The notes under the pieces are model-generated. The model was given only the letters and a program-made list of their open reading frames with translations. It had not been told where the DNA came from and did no database searches. From JAZDMK01 sp043800975 (GTDB lineage: Bacteria > Bacteroidota > Bacteroidia > Bacteroidales > JAHJDW01): a stretch of DNA of 34,586 nt. The stretch is from assembly GCA_043800975.1 (NCBI GenBank), contig JAZDMK010000318.1:1-34586 (forward strand), written 5' to 3'. Of the stretch, positions 16,606-24,511 are shown piece after piece. The position numbers and the translations under genes were made by a program. The first letter of the stretch is position 1; the number at the start of each line of letters is the position of its first letter.

Positions 16606-17505
16606 TTAATTTGTTGTGTTGATGTTTTTATACTTGGCCACATTTCCGGGATCAATTTCGTTCAGCAAAGGAACAACCTTGGTCTTTTCGAGCGGTGTGG
16701 CTTCTTTGAAAATATTTACCAGTTCATCCGATTTGGCGCTCATCAGCTGGGCCATCATAAACAAACCAGGTTTCTCTCTGTTCAGCTTCTGCAAACCATC
16801 CAGTCCGTCGACAATGCTGGAACGGGCTGTTTCAGCCTTATCGGCAAATACATCCATGCCCAGACGATTGTATTTATAAATGAAACTGCGTAATGCTGAA
16901 TAATTTTTATTCATTAGATTTTCCATCAGCCAGTATCGGTTCTTGGTGCTTTCGAATGCCTTCCAGCCCTTTTCTCCAGCATTCTGGGCATTGTTGACAA
17001 TGGTCTGCGCCTTATCTAAAAATGTTGTTCCACCTTCAGGAGAAAAAGAATCATAATCGAGTCCGATGACAACATATGCATAAAACGCAAGCACAGAAGT
17101 CAGGTTCGACAGATGTGAATTCTCGGTAAAATCCAGAGGTTGGTTTTCAAGCCATTTGATATCAAAATCCTTATCCAGAAAATTCAGAATCGTTGTGCTG
17201 TATGAACTTTTAAAAACAGGCCTGCGTGACTGTATCTGAATGGTTCCGCGATACTGATCGGTATTTGGCATTTCGAGCAGATTGATTAACACACTGCATT
17301 CGATGCGTTCTTCATTTTTAAATACATGATTCGTCCACTTACGGTTGTTCATGAATTCCCAGATGGCAATCTGAAGGTTCTCGAAGAACTTGGGATCTTT
17401 ATTGGTGATCTGCGTTGTTACCTGCACGGCGCAATTCAGCTCCTGAGAGCGTCCTGTATATGCCGCCAGCGCGATAAATGAAAAGATCAGAAATGCTTTT
17501 TTCAT
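16606..17505 (-). CDS. porD: DUF4835 family protein, type IX secretion protein PorD
   Basis: This 299-aa secreted protein has a signal peptide (MKKAFLIFSFIALAAYTGRS, then QELNC). The sequence ELNCAVQV, NNRKWTNHVF, and the region around VLAFYAYVVIGLDYDSFSPE are typical of DUF4835, the family of PorD, which is needed for T9SS function in Porphyromonas gingivalis; its exact role is not settled. The ATG overlaps the stop of the CoaB frame by 4 bp and recN follows after 5 bp, so it is co-translated with housekeeping genes. It ties this operon to the T9SS surface-protein locus further right. Confidence 0.9.
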   Translation of the reverse strand: MKKAFLIFSFIALAAYTGRSQELNCAVQVTTQITNKDPKFFENLQIAIWEFMNNRKWTNHVFKNEERIECSVLINLLEMPNTDQYRGTIQIQSRRPVFKSSYSTTILNFLDKDFDIKWLENQPLDFTENSHLSNLTSVLAFYAYVVIGLDYDSFSPEGGTTFLDKAQTIVNNAQNAGEKGWKAFESTKNRYWLMENLMNKNYSALRSFIYKYNRLGMDVFADKAETARSSIVDGLDGLQKLNREKPGLFMMAQLMSAKSDELVNIFKEATPLEKTKVVPLLNEIDPGNVAKYKNINTTN

Positions 17506-18146
17506 ATTCCTGAAAGTTTAATCTTGGAAATAATATAACTGACAATATCGGCAGCCACTTCTTCCTTTGATTTCAATTCAAAGGTAAGAATTTTATCACT
17601 CGCATCGGCAAGTGTAATTTTGTTCGTATCGTAACCGAATCCGGCCCCGGCATCTTTCATGGAGTTAAGAACGATCAAATCCAGCTTTTTAGTATGCAGC
17701 TTCTTCAAAGCATTTTCAATTTCATCGTTTGTCTCCAATGCAAAACCACATAAAAACTGTCCCTTCTTCTTACGCTTTCCCATTTCTGCCAGTATATCCG
17801 GGTTCTTTTTCAGATTGAGTTGAAACGTATCTTCTTTCTTTTTTATTTTTTTATTTTCTGTTTTCACAGGCGTATAATCGGCCACGGCAGCAGCCATCAC
17901 AACCACATCCGCCTTCGCAGAATGCTTCATGCAGGCATCATACATCTGTTGCGCTGTTGTGACATTGAACCTCTGAACGGTTTTGTTTTTACACTCTATC
18001 GCAACAGGGCCGGCTATCAGTATCACGTCTGCTCCTTCAGAGGCAAATTGATCAGCTATGGCAAAACCCATTTTGCCGCTCGAATGATTACCAATAAATC
18101 GTACAGGATCGATCGCTTCATAGGTAGGGCCGGCAGTTACCAGCAC
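17502..18146 (-). CDS. coaBC: Phosphopantothenate-cysteine ligase domain (CoaB part of a split coaBC)
   Basis: CoaB joins cysteine to 4'-phosphopantothenate (CTP-dependent in bacteria) in coenzyme A synthesis. The 214-aa frame begins with a GTG at 18146 and gives LVTAGPTYEAIDPVRFIGN (the CoaB N-terminal signature), SSGKMG, AAAVADYTP (about 85-93), the NPDIL block and the C-terminal substrate region. In almost all bacteria this domain is the C-terminal half of CoaBC. Here it is out of frame with the CoaC domain just upstream, and the frame runs back without a stop into the A10 tract at 18164-18173. One extra A, or a -1 shift, would fuse them. Whether this is real or a sequencing indel is open. 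It ends in a 4-bp overlap with porD. Confidence 0.85.
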   Translation of the reverse strand: MLVTAGPTYEAIDPVRFIGNHSSGKMGFAIADQFASEGADVILIAGPVAIECKNKTVQRFNVTTAQQMYDACMKHSAKADVVVMAAAVADYTPVKTENKKIKKKEDTFQLNLKKNPDILAEMGKRKKKGQFLCGFALETNDEIENALKKLHTKKLDLIVLNSMKDAGAGFGYDTNKITLADASDKILTFELKSKEEVAADIVSYIISKIKLSGI

Positions 18147-18157
18147 ACGCTTAGCGG

Positions 18158-18712
18158 TCAGTGTTTTTTTTTTACGCCGCCTTTCAGCGCTGCGAGAATA
18201 TTTTCGGGTTCTTCCATCCTGCCCTCGCCTTCACGGCCACAAGCCAGATCGCCTTTTGCAGGAAGAATAATGTTGTATCCGTTTTCTTTCAGTGTTTTCA
18301 GATTGCGCTTCACCGTGAAGTGGTTCCACATGCGGTCGTTCATGGCCGGCGCAATGTATACGCTTTTATCGAAGGCGATCAGCGAGGATGATAATGCATC
18401 ATCGGCGATGCCACCTGCCAGTTTCGCAATGATATTGGCTGTTGCAGGAGCCAGTATATACAGGTCGGCCCAGTCGGAAAGAGAAACATGCTGTGTGGTA
18501 AAATCGTTGGTTTCATCAAACACATCACTGTAAACACGGTTGTTCGAGAGGGTTTCCAACGTGAGGCGGGTAACAAATTGTAAGGCATTGGGGCTTGTCA
18601 CCACGCGCACTTCAGCGCCTTCCTTCACAAGCAATCGAATCAGGAAACAGCTTTTGTAAGCAGCGATTCCGCCACTAATACCCACAATAACCTTTTTCCC
18701 TTTCAGGGTCAT
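18158..18712 (-). CDS. coaBC: Phosphopantothenoylcysteine decarboxylase domain (CoaC part of a split coaBC)
   Basis: CoaC is an FMN-dependent enzyme that decarboxylates 4'-phosphopantothenoylcysteine. The 184-aa frame starts at ATG 18712, 7 bp after rpoZ; the frame stays open to 18880, but only as overlap with rpoZ. Motifs are GISGGIAAYKS (about 9-19), the catalytic His in TQHVSLSDWADL, the PXMNXXMW motif PAMNDRMWNH, and the active-site Cys of the flap in GDLACGREGEGRM. The frame ends early, in the sequence GGVKKKH then TGA, immediately after a run of ten A. In a normal CoaBC the chain would continue with KKKTLTAKRVLVTAGPT. See the CoaB entry for the downstream half. Confidence 0.88.
   Translation of the reverse strand: MTLKGKKVIVGISGGIAAYKSCFLIRLLVKEGAEVRVVTSPNALQFVTRLTLETLSNNRVYSDVFDETNDFTTQHVSLSDWADLYILAPATANIIAKLAGGIADDALSSSLIAFDKSVYIAPAMNDRMWNHFTVKRNLKTLKENGYNIILPAKGDLACGREGEGRMEEPENILAALKGGVKKKH
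18164..18173 (-). promoter_or_regulatory. Run of ten A at the CoaC-CoaB junction: possible slippage or frameshift site
   Basis: On the coding strand a GTA codon is followed by ten A and then CACTGA. The zero frame terminates at once, giving CoaC alone. A -1 ribosomal shift, or transcripts with 11 A from RNA-polymerase slippage, enters the CoaB frame and gives full-length CoaBC. Such A runs are known slippery sites, as in dnaX. They are also common places for sequencing indels, so the functional call is tentative. Confidence 0.4.
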
Positions 18713-18719
18713 CTGTTCG

Positions 18720-19046
18720 TTATTCTTTAACGGGTTCTGGATTTTTATAATAAACATTTCCTTCCAGAAACTCTTTGATAGCAATAGAAACCGGCTTCGG
18801 CAGGTGTTCGTAATACTTCGAAATTTCAATCTGCTCGCGGTTTTCAAAGATTTCTTCCAGGTTGTCGGTGGTAGTAGCAAACTCTTCCAGCTTGGAATTG
18901 AGTTCTTCCTTCATTTCACGACCAATCTGGTTGGCGCGCTTGGCAACGATAACAACATCTTCATAAATGTTCGGGCTCAGTGCTTCAAAGTCGCGTGTGT
19001 TGCGGGTAATGGTGCTTACTTCCGCTTTGGTTTTCTTATAATCCAT
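18720..19046 (-). CDS. rpoZ: DNA-directed RNA polymerase omega subunit
   Basis: This 108-aa protein has the omega-type region around SPNIYEDVVIVAKRANQIGR (about 25-44), where the conserved helix for binding the beta-prime subunit lies, followed by an acidic helical part and a C-terminus ending in NPEPVKE. Omega assists assembly and stability of RNA polymerase. The sequence matches the longer Bacteroidota form found between bamD and coaBC. It begins 2 bp after the bamD stop and is followed after 7 bp by coaC, so it is a middle gene of the operon. Confidence 0.93.
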   Translation of the reverse strand: MDYKKTKAEVSTITRNTRDFEALSPNIYEDVVIVAKRANQIGREMKEELNSKLEEFATTTDNLEEIFENREQIEISKYYEHLPKPVSIAIKEFLEGNVYYKNPEPVKE

Positions 19047-19048
19047 AA

Positions 19049-19861
19049 TCAGATTTCTGCATTAATTAATTTCATTTCTCTAACGATCTGTTCGCTGATT
19101 GCATCAGCATCCCGACGGTTTTTCGATTCGGGATATTTTAATATAAACGCCCGGTACGATTCCATGGCAGCTCTGAAACGCACGGCTTTCTTAATAGCGA
19201 CGCTCTTTCGGGCATAGATGTACTGACTTTTCAGAATCAGAAACATGGCTTCCTCACGGTTTTTGGTATCGGGATAATCTTTGATCAGATTGGTAAACGC
19301 AATGGCTGCTGCGGCATATTCTTCCATCTTGTAATACAGCTTTGCATTTTCGTATGATTTCAGTTCCAGCTTGGCGCGCAGTTGGTCAACCACCTTGTTG
19401 CATTCTTCCACGCGGGTGCTCTGGGGATAATTGTTCAAAAACAACTGCATCTCGTTGATGGCATGCAGGGTATTGCTCTGGTCGAGTTCATAATCGGGCG
19501 AATCGAGATAATAGCAATAGGCATTTCTGAAAGCGCTTTCTTCGGCCCGTGGCTCAGTGGGATACACCTTGGTAAATTCCTTGAAATAGTAGCTGGCCAT
19601 GATGTAATCTTCCTTGTTGTAATAGCAATAGGCCAGATAATACATCACATCTTTCAGCCTTTCGGTGCCGCGATAGTAAACATAAAGGTCGTCAAAAAGC
19701 TGCAGGGCTCTGAAATAGTCCTTTTCGCCATAATATTTCATGGCTACTTCATACTTTTTGGGATAATCGGTACTCTTCAGCAGCTTGTCGTACTTGCTGC
19801 ACGATACCAGGCTCAGCGCCAGAACGAGGGTAATAACGTATTTCAATGGAATATTTCTCAT
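19049..19861 (-). CDS. bamD: Outer membrane protein assembly factor BamD (lipoprotein)
   Basis: BamD is the essential lipoprotein of the BAM complex, which inserts beta-barrels in the outer membrane. The 270-aa protein has a lipoprotein signal peptide with lipobox LVSC (Cys21). It then shows five TPR-like units, such as YYGEKDYFRALQLFDDLYVY, YYLAYCYYNKEDYIMASYYF, and the typical PTEPRAEESAFRNAYCYYL. This matches the Bacteroidota YfiO/BamD family. It is the first gene of the operon with rpoZ, coaBC, porD and recN. A TAnnTTTG element sits 13 bp before the ATG. Confidence 0.94.
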   Translation of the reverse strand: MRNIPLKYVITLVLALSLVSCSKYDKLLKSTDYPKKYEVAMKYYGEKDYFRALQLFDDLYVYYRGTERLKDVMYYLAYCYYNKEDYIMASYYFKEFTKVYPTEPRAEESAFRNAYCYYLDSPDYELDQSNTLHAINEMQLFLNNYPQSTRVEECNKVVDQLRAKLELKSYENAKLYYKMEEYAAAAIAFTNLIKDYPDTKNREEAMFLILKSQYIYARKSVAIKKAVRFRAAMESYRAFILKYPESKNRRDADAISEQIVREMKLINAEI

Positions 19862-19874
19862 AATAAAAAGCCTG

Positions 19875-19882
19875 CAAAGTTA
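19875..19882 (-). promoter_or_regulatory. Candidate -7 promoter element of the bamD operon
   Basis: The minus strand reads TAACTTTG, an exact TAnnTTTG match 13 bp upstream of the bamD ATG, giving a very short leader. The -33 region has no clear TTG. Confidence 0.55.
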
Positions 19883-19976
19883 ATGATTTTTCTGAATGGT
19901 ATTCACTTTTAAGGAAAAATGATGGGGTGAAATTTGCCGGGGCAGGCTTTACAAGATAAAAAGACATAGAATGAAA

Positions 19977-20009
19977 AGACTTTCCAAGACGAAAAGACTT
20001 GGAAAGTCT
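19977..20009. repeat. Perfect 12-bp inverted repeat (hairpin)
   Basis: Arms AGACTTTCCAAG (19977-19988) and CTTGGAAAGTCT (19998-20009) flank a 9-nt loop. The heptamer AAAAGAC occurs three times nearby, twice next to the arms. There is no long T tract; on the minus strand the stem is followed only by TTTC. Position between divergent promoters fits an operator or a leader structure better than a terminator. Confidence 0.6.
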
Positions 20010-20090
20010 AAATAACACACCACTTCCTCCCTTTCAACTTTTCGAATTTTTCCGAACACATTCTATTTTTATCTATGTTTCTCTTTTTTC

Positions 20091-20121
20091 TTGCAAAATA
20101 TAGATTGATGTTATATATTTA
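20091..20121 (+). promoter_or_regulatory. Candidate promoter of the adhesin locus
   Basis: TTG at 20091-20093, a 20-bp spacer, and TATATTTA at 20114-20121 match the Bacteroidota TTG-N20-TAnnTTTG layout with one final mismatch (A for G). It would give a leader of about 40 nt before the ATG at 20168. Confidence 0.45.
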
Positions 20122-20167
20122 ACCCCTCTAACTAAGTTCTCCTCGTTCAAATATTTAATTTTCAGAT

Positions 20168-23100
20168 ATGAATCAAAAGATTACCCTCTTGTTGGTGGCT
20201 TGCCTGCTGGGCTTTGCTATTTCAGTAAACGCAACAGAACAAAAGCCAAACTTTGTTGAAAACAAAGGTCAGATTGCAGATGGAAAGGGAAACCTTCAGC
20301 CCGATGTGCTATTCAAAGCGAAGCTGGGCGATGTCACTCTTTTCTTTAAAAAAGATGCTATCGTTTATCTCTTTACAAAATTCGAAACCATACCTACCGA
20401 ACAGTCGAAAGAAGCAAGGCTCAAAAAAGAAGAAATGAGAGCGCGTATGCTGGAAACAAAACCCATGTTATACCGCATGGATCTGAAGTTTATCGATGCG
20501 AATCCGACTGCCACAGTTACCGCTTCAGGCGAACAAAAGGAAGTATCCAATTATTACCTTGCTCATTGCCCTAAAGGGATTACGGGAGTGCGGCATTTCG
20601 AAAAAATCACTTATAAAAATATTTATCCGGGCATCGACATTGTGTATTTCTTTACTGATAAAGGATTGAAATATGATATAGTGATTAATCCCGGCGGAAA
20701 CATTTCGCAGATTCAGATGAAGTATGAGGGTGCTTCGCATGTATCGGTGAACGAAAACGGTCAGGCCGAAATAACCTATGTTGATAACCGTAAAATTATT
20801 GAAGACACGCCTGTTGCCTATTATCAGGACGATCAGGCTACAAAAGTAGAAGTGAAATACTTTGTGGATGCTAACGGAAACATTCAATTTATAGCGCCCG
20901 GCCTTGGTACCGGAAAGACATTTATTATTGACCCATCGGTTACCTGGGCCACTTATTTTCACAATACGGCTTCGGCCAATTCCAGCTGGACCAATCCTGA
21001 ATTTGATTCGAACGGGAACCTGTTTAAAGCGGTACAGACCTATGATGAGTTTTTCCCCATGGCAAACCCCGGTGGAAGTGCCTGGTACGATGCCACAAGC
21101 ACAGTGATGATGGAAATAGTGGTTCAGAAATTCAATGCTAGCCGCACGCTGGTATGGTCTACCTTTTATGGCGGCAATCAGTATAATCAACTGGCGGGAT
21201 GCACCGATTACGGCAAATCGCTGGCAGTAGATAATGCAGGCAATGTATATGTGGCCGGATCGACAAATGTTGGCACTACCGTTTTTCCAACTTTGGACGC
21301 AGGCGGCACCTCTTTTTATCAGGATCAAACCCGCTGCTATGGCGAAACGGCATTCTTTTTAAAGTTCAACAACAGTGGCGTTCGCCAGTGGGCCACCATC
21401 TTTACGCATGAAACTGCATCTACCAGCGGAACCATGATTCGCGTAAACGGTATCACATGCGACGGAACCAATTTGTTTTTCACCGGACAGCAATACGACT
21501 GGACACCGGCCAATACGATCCCACTACGGAACCCTGCAGGTGGTGCGCATTATCAAACAAGCATTATCGGAAGTCAGGATGTTTTTGTAGGAAAGTTCAA
21601 CGCAACTCAAACGCTTGTATGGTGCACGTATGTTCATTCAACGACTACTACAAATACTGCATTCGGTCAGGGACTCGATGTATCGTGTGATGCCAGTGGC
21701 AATTTTTATATGATCGGAAGAGAATCGGGCGCCAACAGTCATCATTACCTTTTAAATCTCGCAGGTTCCTATTATCAGGGAACCAAAGGCGGTTCGGATG
21801 ATCTGATCATCACCAAATTCAATTCTTCACTTACGGCTGTATGGTCCACTTATTATGGTGGCGACGGCATGGATATCTGTTCTACCATTGAACCCGACGG
21901 CTTAGGTAATATGTATATCATGGGAAGAAATACACCCAGCACCAACTTCCCGACAATGAGTCCCGGTGCCGGCGGACTGTGCCAGACCACCAAATCGAAT
22001 GCAGTGTGCGACGGTTTTCTGATCCGTTTCAATTCATCCTGCGCACGCACCTGGGCCACTTATCTGGGCGCGAATGTTCCAACACCGGGCAGTGATGAAA
22101 ATCATTTTTCGGGAATTGCATTTAACACAAGTAATAACCATGTATTCATTTCGGGTTATACAAAAAGTGTTTTGATGACTACGGTCAACAAGGCGGGATC
22201 ATATAATCAGGCGGCCAATGCAGGTGATTACGATATGTTCTTCTATGAATTTGATAACGGAGGCATTGTGCAATGGGCTTCCTATTACGGAGGAAGCTTA
22301 GCCGAATACGATTATAACGGAAGGATGGGATCGTTTGCAAACGGCTGCGGGCTGCAGATGCATAAAACAATCAACGCTGTCACTCAAAATATTCCTACTG
22401 TAGATCCCGGCGGTGGCGCTTGGTATCAGAGCTCAACTACTTTTACCTACAATGATTTTTTGCTTGAACTCACCGACATGACAGGCTCAGCACTTGCTGT
22501 CAGCAACACGGTTGCTGCTTCAGCCAACCCGATTTGTGCAGGCGCCAGTGTTACCTTTACATCCACAGCAACCAACGGCGGGGTCACTCCTACTTATCAA
22601 TGGTATGTGAACGGAGGAGCGGTTGGAGCCAACAGTTCAACCTATACCTATTCACCAGCAGCCGGCGATCAGATTTATTGTGTGCTTACTTCATCGGAAA
22701 GCTGCACAACAGGAAATCCGGCTACTTCGAATACAATTACAATAACTGTCAGCGCTGTTTCAACGGCACCTACTTCAATTTCTGCAGCGCCTGCAACGCT
22801 TTGCTCAGGCTCACCCACAACACTTACTGTCAGCGGAGGATCGCTGGGCACGGGCGCAAACTGGGTTTGGTACGACGGAGCCTGTGGTGGAACGCCTTTG
22901 GGAAGTGGCACAGGCACCACCTTTGTGGTGAATCCTACGGTATCGACAACCTATTATGTACTTGCTGCAGGAGCTTGCAATACCACCACCTGCGTATCAA
23001 CACCGGTTACGGTAAGTACAAATTCCACCGCACCCACCAGTATTTTAGCAACAGCAAATCCTGTTTGCGCAGGACAACCCGCTACACTGACAGTTAACGG

Positions 23101-24460
23101 AGGCAGCCTGGGAACAGGTGCTTCGTGGAACTGGTACACGGGAGGATGCGGAACTTCATTCATCAGTTCAGGAACAACATTGAACGTCTCTCCTTCTTCA
23201 TCAACTACGTATTTTGTGCTTGCATCGGGAAGCTGCAACACCACGACATGCGCTTCTTTGCTGCTGGATGTGACAACGGTGAATGCTTCAGCAGGAACTA
23301 ACCAAACCATTTGTACCGGAGCAACAACAACACTTACAGCTACCGGTGGCGGAACTTACCTGTGGAGCGCTGCCAGTCAGACAACAGCCAGTATTGTAGT
23401 TACACCGGCCGTTACAACAACTTATACAGTTACAGTTACTGTGGGCAGTTGCACTGGAACTTCTTCTGTGGTTGTCAACGTTACATCGGCGGCCAATGCC
23501 AGCATCACGCCTGCCGGGCCTTATTGCGTAGCCGATCCTGCTGTTAATCTTTCGGCGGTTGATCCCGGTGGAACTTGGACAGGAACAGGCATTACCAATG
23601 CTGCAAACGGAACTTTCAATCCGGCAACTGCAGGTGTGGGAACCCATCAAATCATATACACCATCAGCGGTTCGTGCGGTGATGCAGACACTATTAATAT
23701 TCAGGTTGTATCACAATCGAACGCTAGCATCACACCTGCCGGACCTTATTGTACAAACAACCCAGCTGTCAATCTCACCGCTGCAACCAGTGGCGGCATA
23801 TGGACGGGAACGGGAATCACAAGCACCAGTCTGGGAACTTTCAATCCTTCGATTGCAGGGGCCGGCATACATGCTGTGATTTACACCATCAGCGGTGCTT
23901 GCGGAAATGCAGATACAGTTTACATTACCGTGAATGCTTCTCCTAGCATTGTTGCCACAGGCACGGGCGAAAGTTGTGCCGGCGAGAATGACGGAAGTGT
24001 AACAACAAATACTACCGGTGGTACTACTCCGTATACGTATATATGGAACCTTGCTTCTTCATCGGGTGCAACGCTTACCAATGTTAATCCGGGAACCTAT
24101 AACGTTACCGTTACTAGCGCTAATGGTTGCTCTTCCACTGGTTCAGCGGTTGTTTCTGCGTCTACAGTTTCCTGCGAAACTGTGATCCCAGACATCTTTG
24201 TTCCCAATATTTTCTCTCCCAATGCTGATGGAAATAACGATGTGCTGTTGGTTTACGGAAAAGGAATCAAAGAACTGACGCTGGTTATCTATGACAGATG
24301 GGGCGAAAAAGTGTTTGAAACAACCGATCAGAACAAAGGATGGGACGGAACTTTCCGTAGTAAACCTATGGATCCGGCTGTGTTCGCATACTACCTGAAA
24401 GCCACACTCGTCAACGATGAAGCGGTGGAGAGAAAAGGAAATATTACGTTAGTAAGATGA
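20168..24460 (+). CDS. Giant secreted surface protein with beta-propeller-like, Ig-like and gliding-motility C-terminal domains (paralog 1)
   Basis: This 1430-aa protein is probably exported by Sec and then by the T9SS. Order: signal peptide (1 to about 22, ISVNA); a DUF7948-like domain (about 27-255, with FVENKGQI and YKNIYPGIDIVYFF); a large SBBP-type region (about 256-775) with repeats such as WSTYYGGDGMD and GNVYVAGS; an Ig-like domain (775-864); two Ig_7-like repeats (865-952, 953-1038) with four Cys each; a PKD-like domain (1039-1107); two 75-76-aa repeats (1108-1258); an SprB-like repeat (about 1259-1340); and a type-B sorting domain (1341-1430) starting PDIFVPNIFSPNADGNNDVL and containing YDRWGEKVFE. 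Such proteins act as cell-surface adhesins. A paralog follows 51 bp later. Confidence 0.92.
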   Translation: MNQKITLLLVACLLGFAISVNATEQKPNFVENKGQIADGKGNLQPDVLFKAKLGDVTLFFKKDAIVYLFTKFETIPTEQSKEARLKKEEMRARMLETKPMLYRMDLKFIDANPTATVTASGEQKEVSNYYLAHCPKGITGVRHFEKITYKNIYPGIDIVYFFTDKGLKYDIVINPGGNISQIQMKYEGASHVSVNENGQAEITYVDNRKIIEDTPVAYYQDDQATKVEVKYFVDANGNIQFIAPGLGTGKTFIIDPSVTWATYFHNTASANSSWTNPEFDSNGNLFKAVQTYDEFFPMANPGGSAWYDATSTVMMEIVVQKFNASRTLVWSTFYGGNQYNQLAGCTDYGKSLAVDNAGNVYVAGSTNVGTTVFPTLDAGGTSFYQDQTRCYGETAFFLKFNNSGVRQWATIFTHETASTSGTMIRVNGITCDGTNLFFTGQQYDWTPANTIPLRNPAGGAHYQTSIIGSQDVFVGKFNATQTLVWCTYVHSTTTTNTAFGQGLDVSCDASGNFYMIGRESGANSHHYLLNLAGSYYQGTKGGSDDLIITKFNSSLTAVWSTYYGGDGMDICSTIEPDGLGNMYIMGRNTPSTNFPTMSPGAGGLCQTTKSNAVCDGFLIRFNSSCARTWATYLGANVPTPGSDENHFSGIAFNTSNNHVFISGYTKSVLMTTVNKAGSYNQAANAGDYDMFFYEFDNGGIVQWASYYGGSLAEYDYNGRMGSFANGCGLQMHKTINAVTQNIPTVDPGGGAWYQSSTTFTYNDFLLELTDMTGSALAVSNTVAASANPICAGASVTFTSTATNGGVTPTYQWYVNGGAVGANSSTYTYSPAAGDQIYCVLTSSESCTTGNPATSNTITITVSAVSTAPTSISAAPATLCSGSPTTLTVSGGSLGTGANWVWYDGACGGTPLGSGTGTTFVVNPTVSTTYYVLAAGACNTTTCVSTPVTVSTNSTAPTSILATANPVCAGQPATLTVNGGSLGTGASWNWYTGGCGTSFISSGTTLNVSPSSSTTYFVLASGSCNTTTCASLLLDVTTVNASAGTNQTICTGATTTLTATGGGTYLWSAASQTTASIVVTPAVTTTYTVTVTVGSCTGTSSVVVNVTSAANASITPAGPYCVADPAVNLSAVDPGGTWTGTGITNAANGTFNPATAGVGTHQIIYTISGSCGDADTINIQVVSQSNASITPAGPYCTNNPAVNLTAATSGGIWTGTGITSTSLGTFNPSIAGAGIHAVIYTISGACGNADTVYITVNASPSIVATGTGESCAGENDGSVTTNTTGGTTPYTYIWNLASSSGATLTNVNPGTYNVTVTSANGCSSTGSAVVSASTVSCETVIPDIFVPNIFSPNADGNNDVLLVYGKGIKELTLVIYDRWGEKVFETTDQNKGWDGTFRSKPMDPAVFAYYLKATLVNDEAVERKGNITLVR
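22760..23281 (+). repeat. Two tandem Ig_7-like repeats in paralog 1
   Basis: Units are 22760-23023 (88 aa) and 23024-23281 (86 aa). Both start STAPTSI, contain GGSLGTGA and CNTTTC, and have four Cys. The second matches the last unit of the larger array in paralog 2. Confidence 0.8.
23489..23941 (+). repeat. Two tandem 75-76-aa repeats in paralog 1
   Basis: Units 23489-23716 and 23717-23941 share ASITPAGPYC, a WTGTGIT core, IIYTISG or VIYTISG, and CG.ADT near the end. The first resembles units 1 and 5 and the second resembles unit 6 of the array in paralog 2. Confidence 0.8.
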
Positions 24461-24511
24461 CCCACTATTAATGCATAAAATGTTACTCATCCAAACACAT
24501 AATTCTCAAAT

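Larger units (their letters stand above)
19862..20167. other. Divergent intergenic region between bamD and the adhesin locus
   Basis: The 306-bp gap holds the bamD -7 element (19875-19882), a long hairpin (19977-20009) amid three copies of AAAAGAC, and a promoter candidate for the adhesin genes (20091-20121). I see no coding frame of note. Confidence 0.7.

Noticed and set aside
17820..18533. 237-codon plus-strand open frame opposite coaBC
   Set aside because: It is fully antisense to the clear CoaB and CoaC domains, has a low-complexity start rich in Phe and no recognisable domain; a shadow of the coding strand.
18713..18880. N-terminal extension of CoaC to 18880
   Set aside because: It would overlap rpoZ almost halfway and adds unrelated sequence before the conserved CoaC N-terminus at 18712.
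19382..19912. 176-codon plus-strand open frame opposite bamD
   Set aside because: Antisense to a well-supported bamD gene and spans its promoter; no domain seen.
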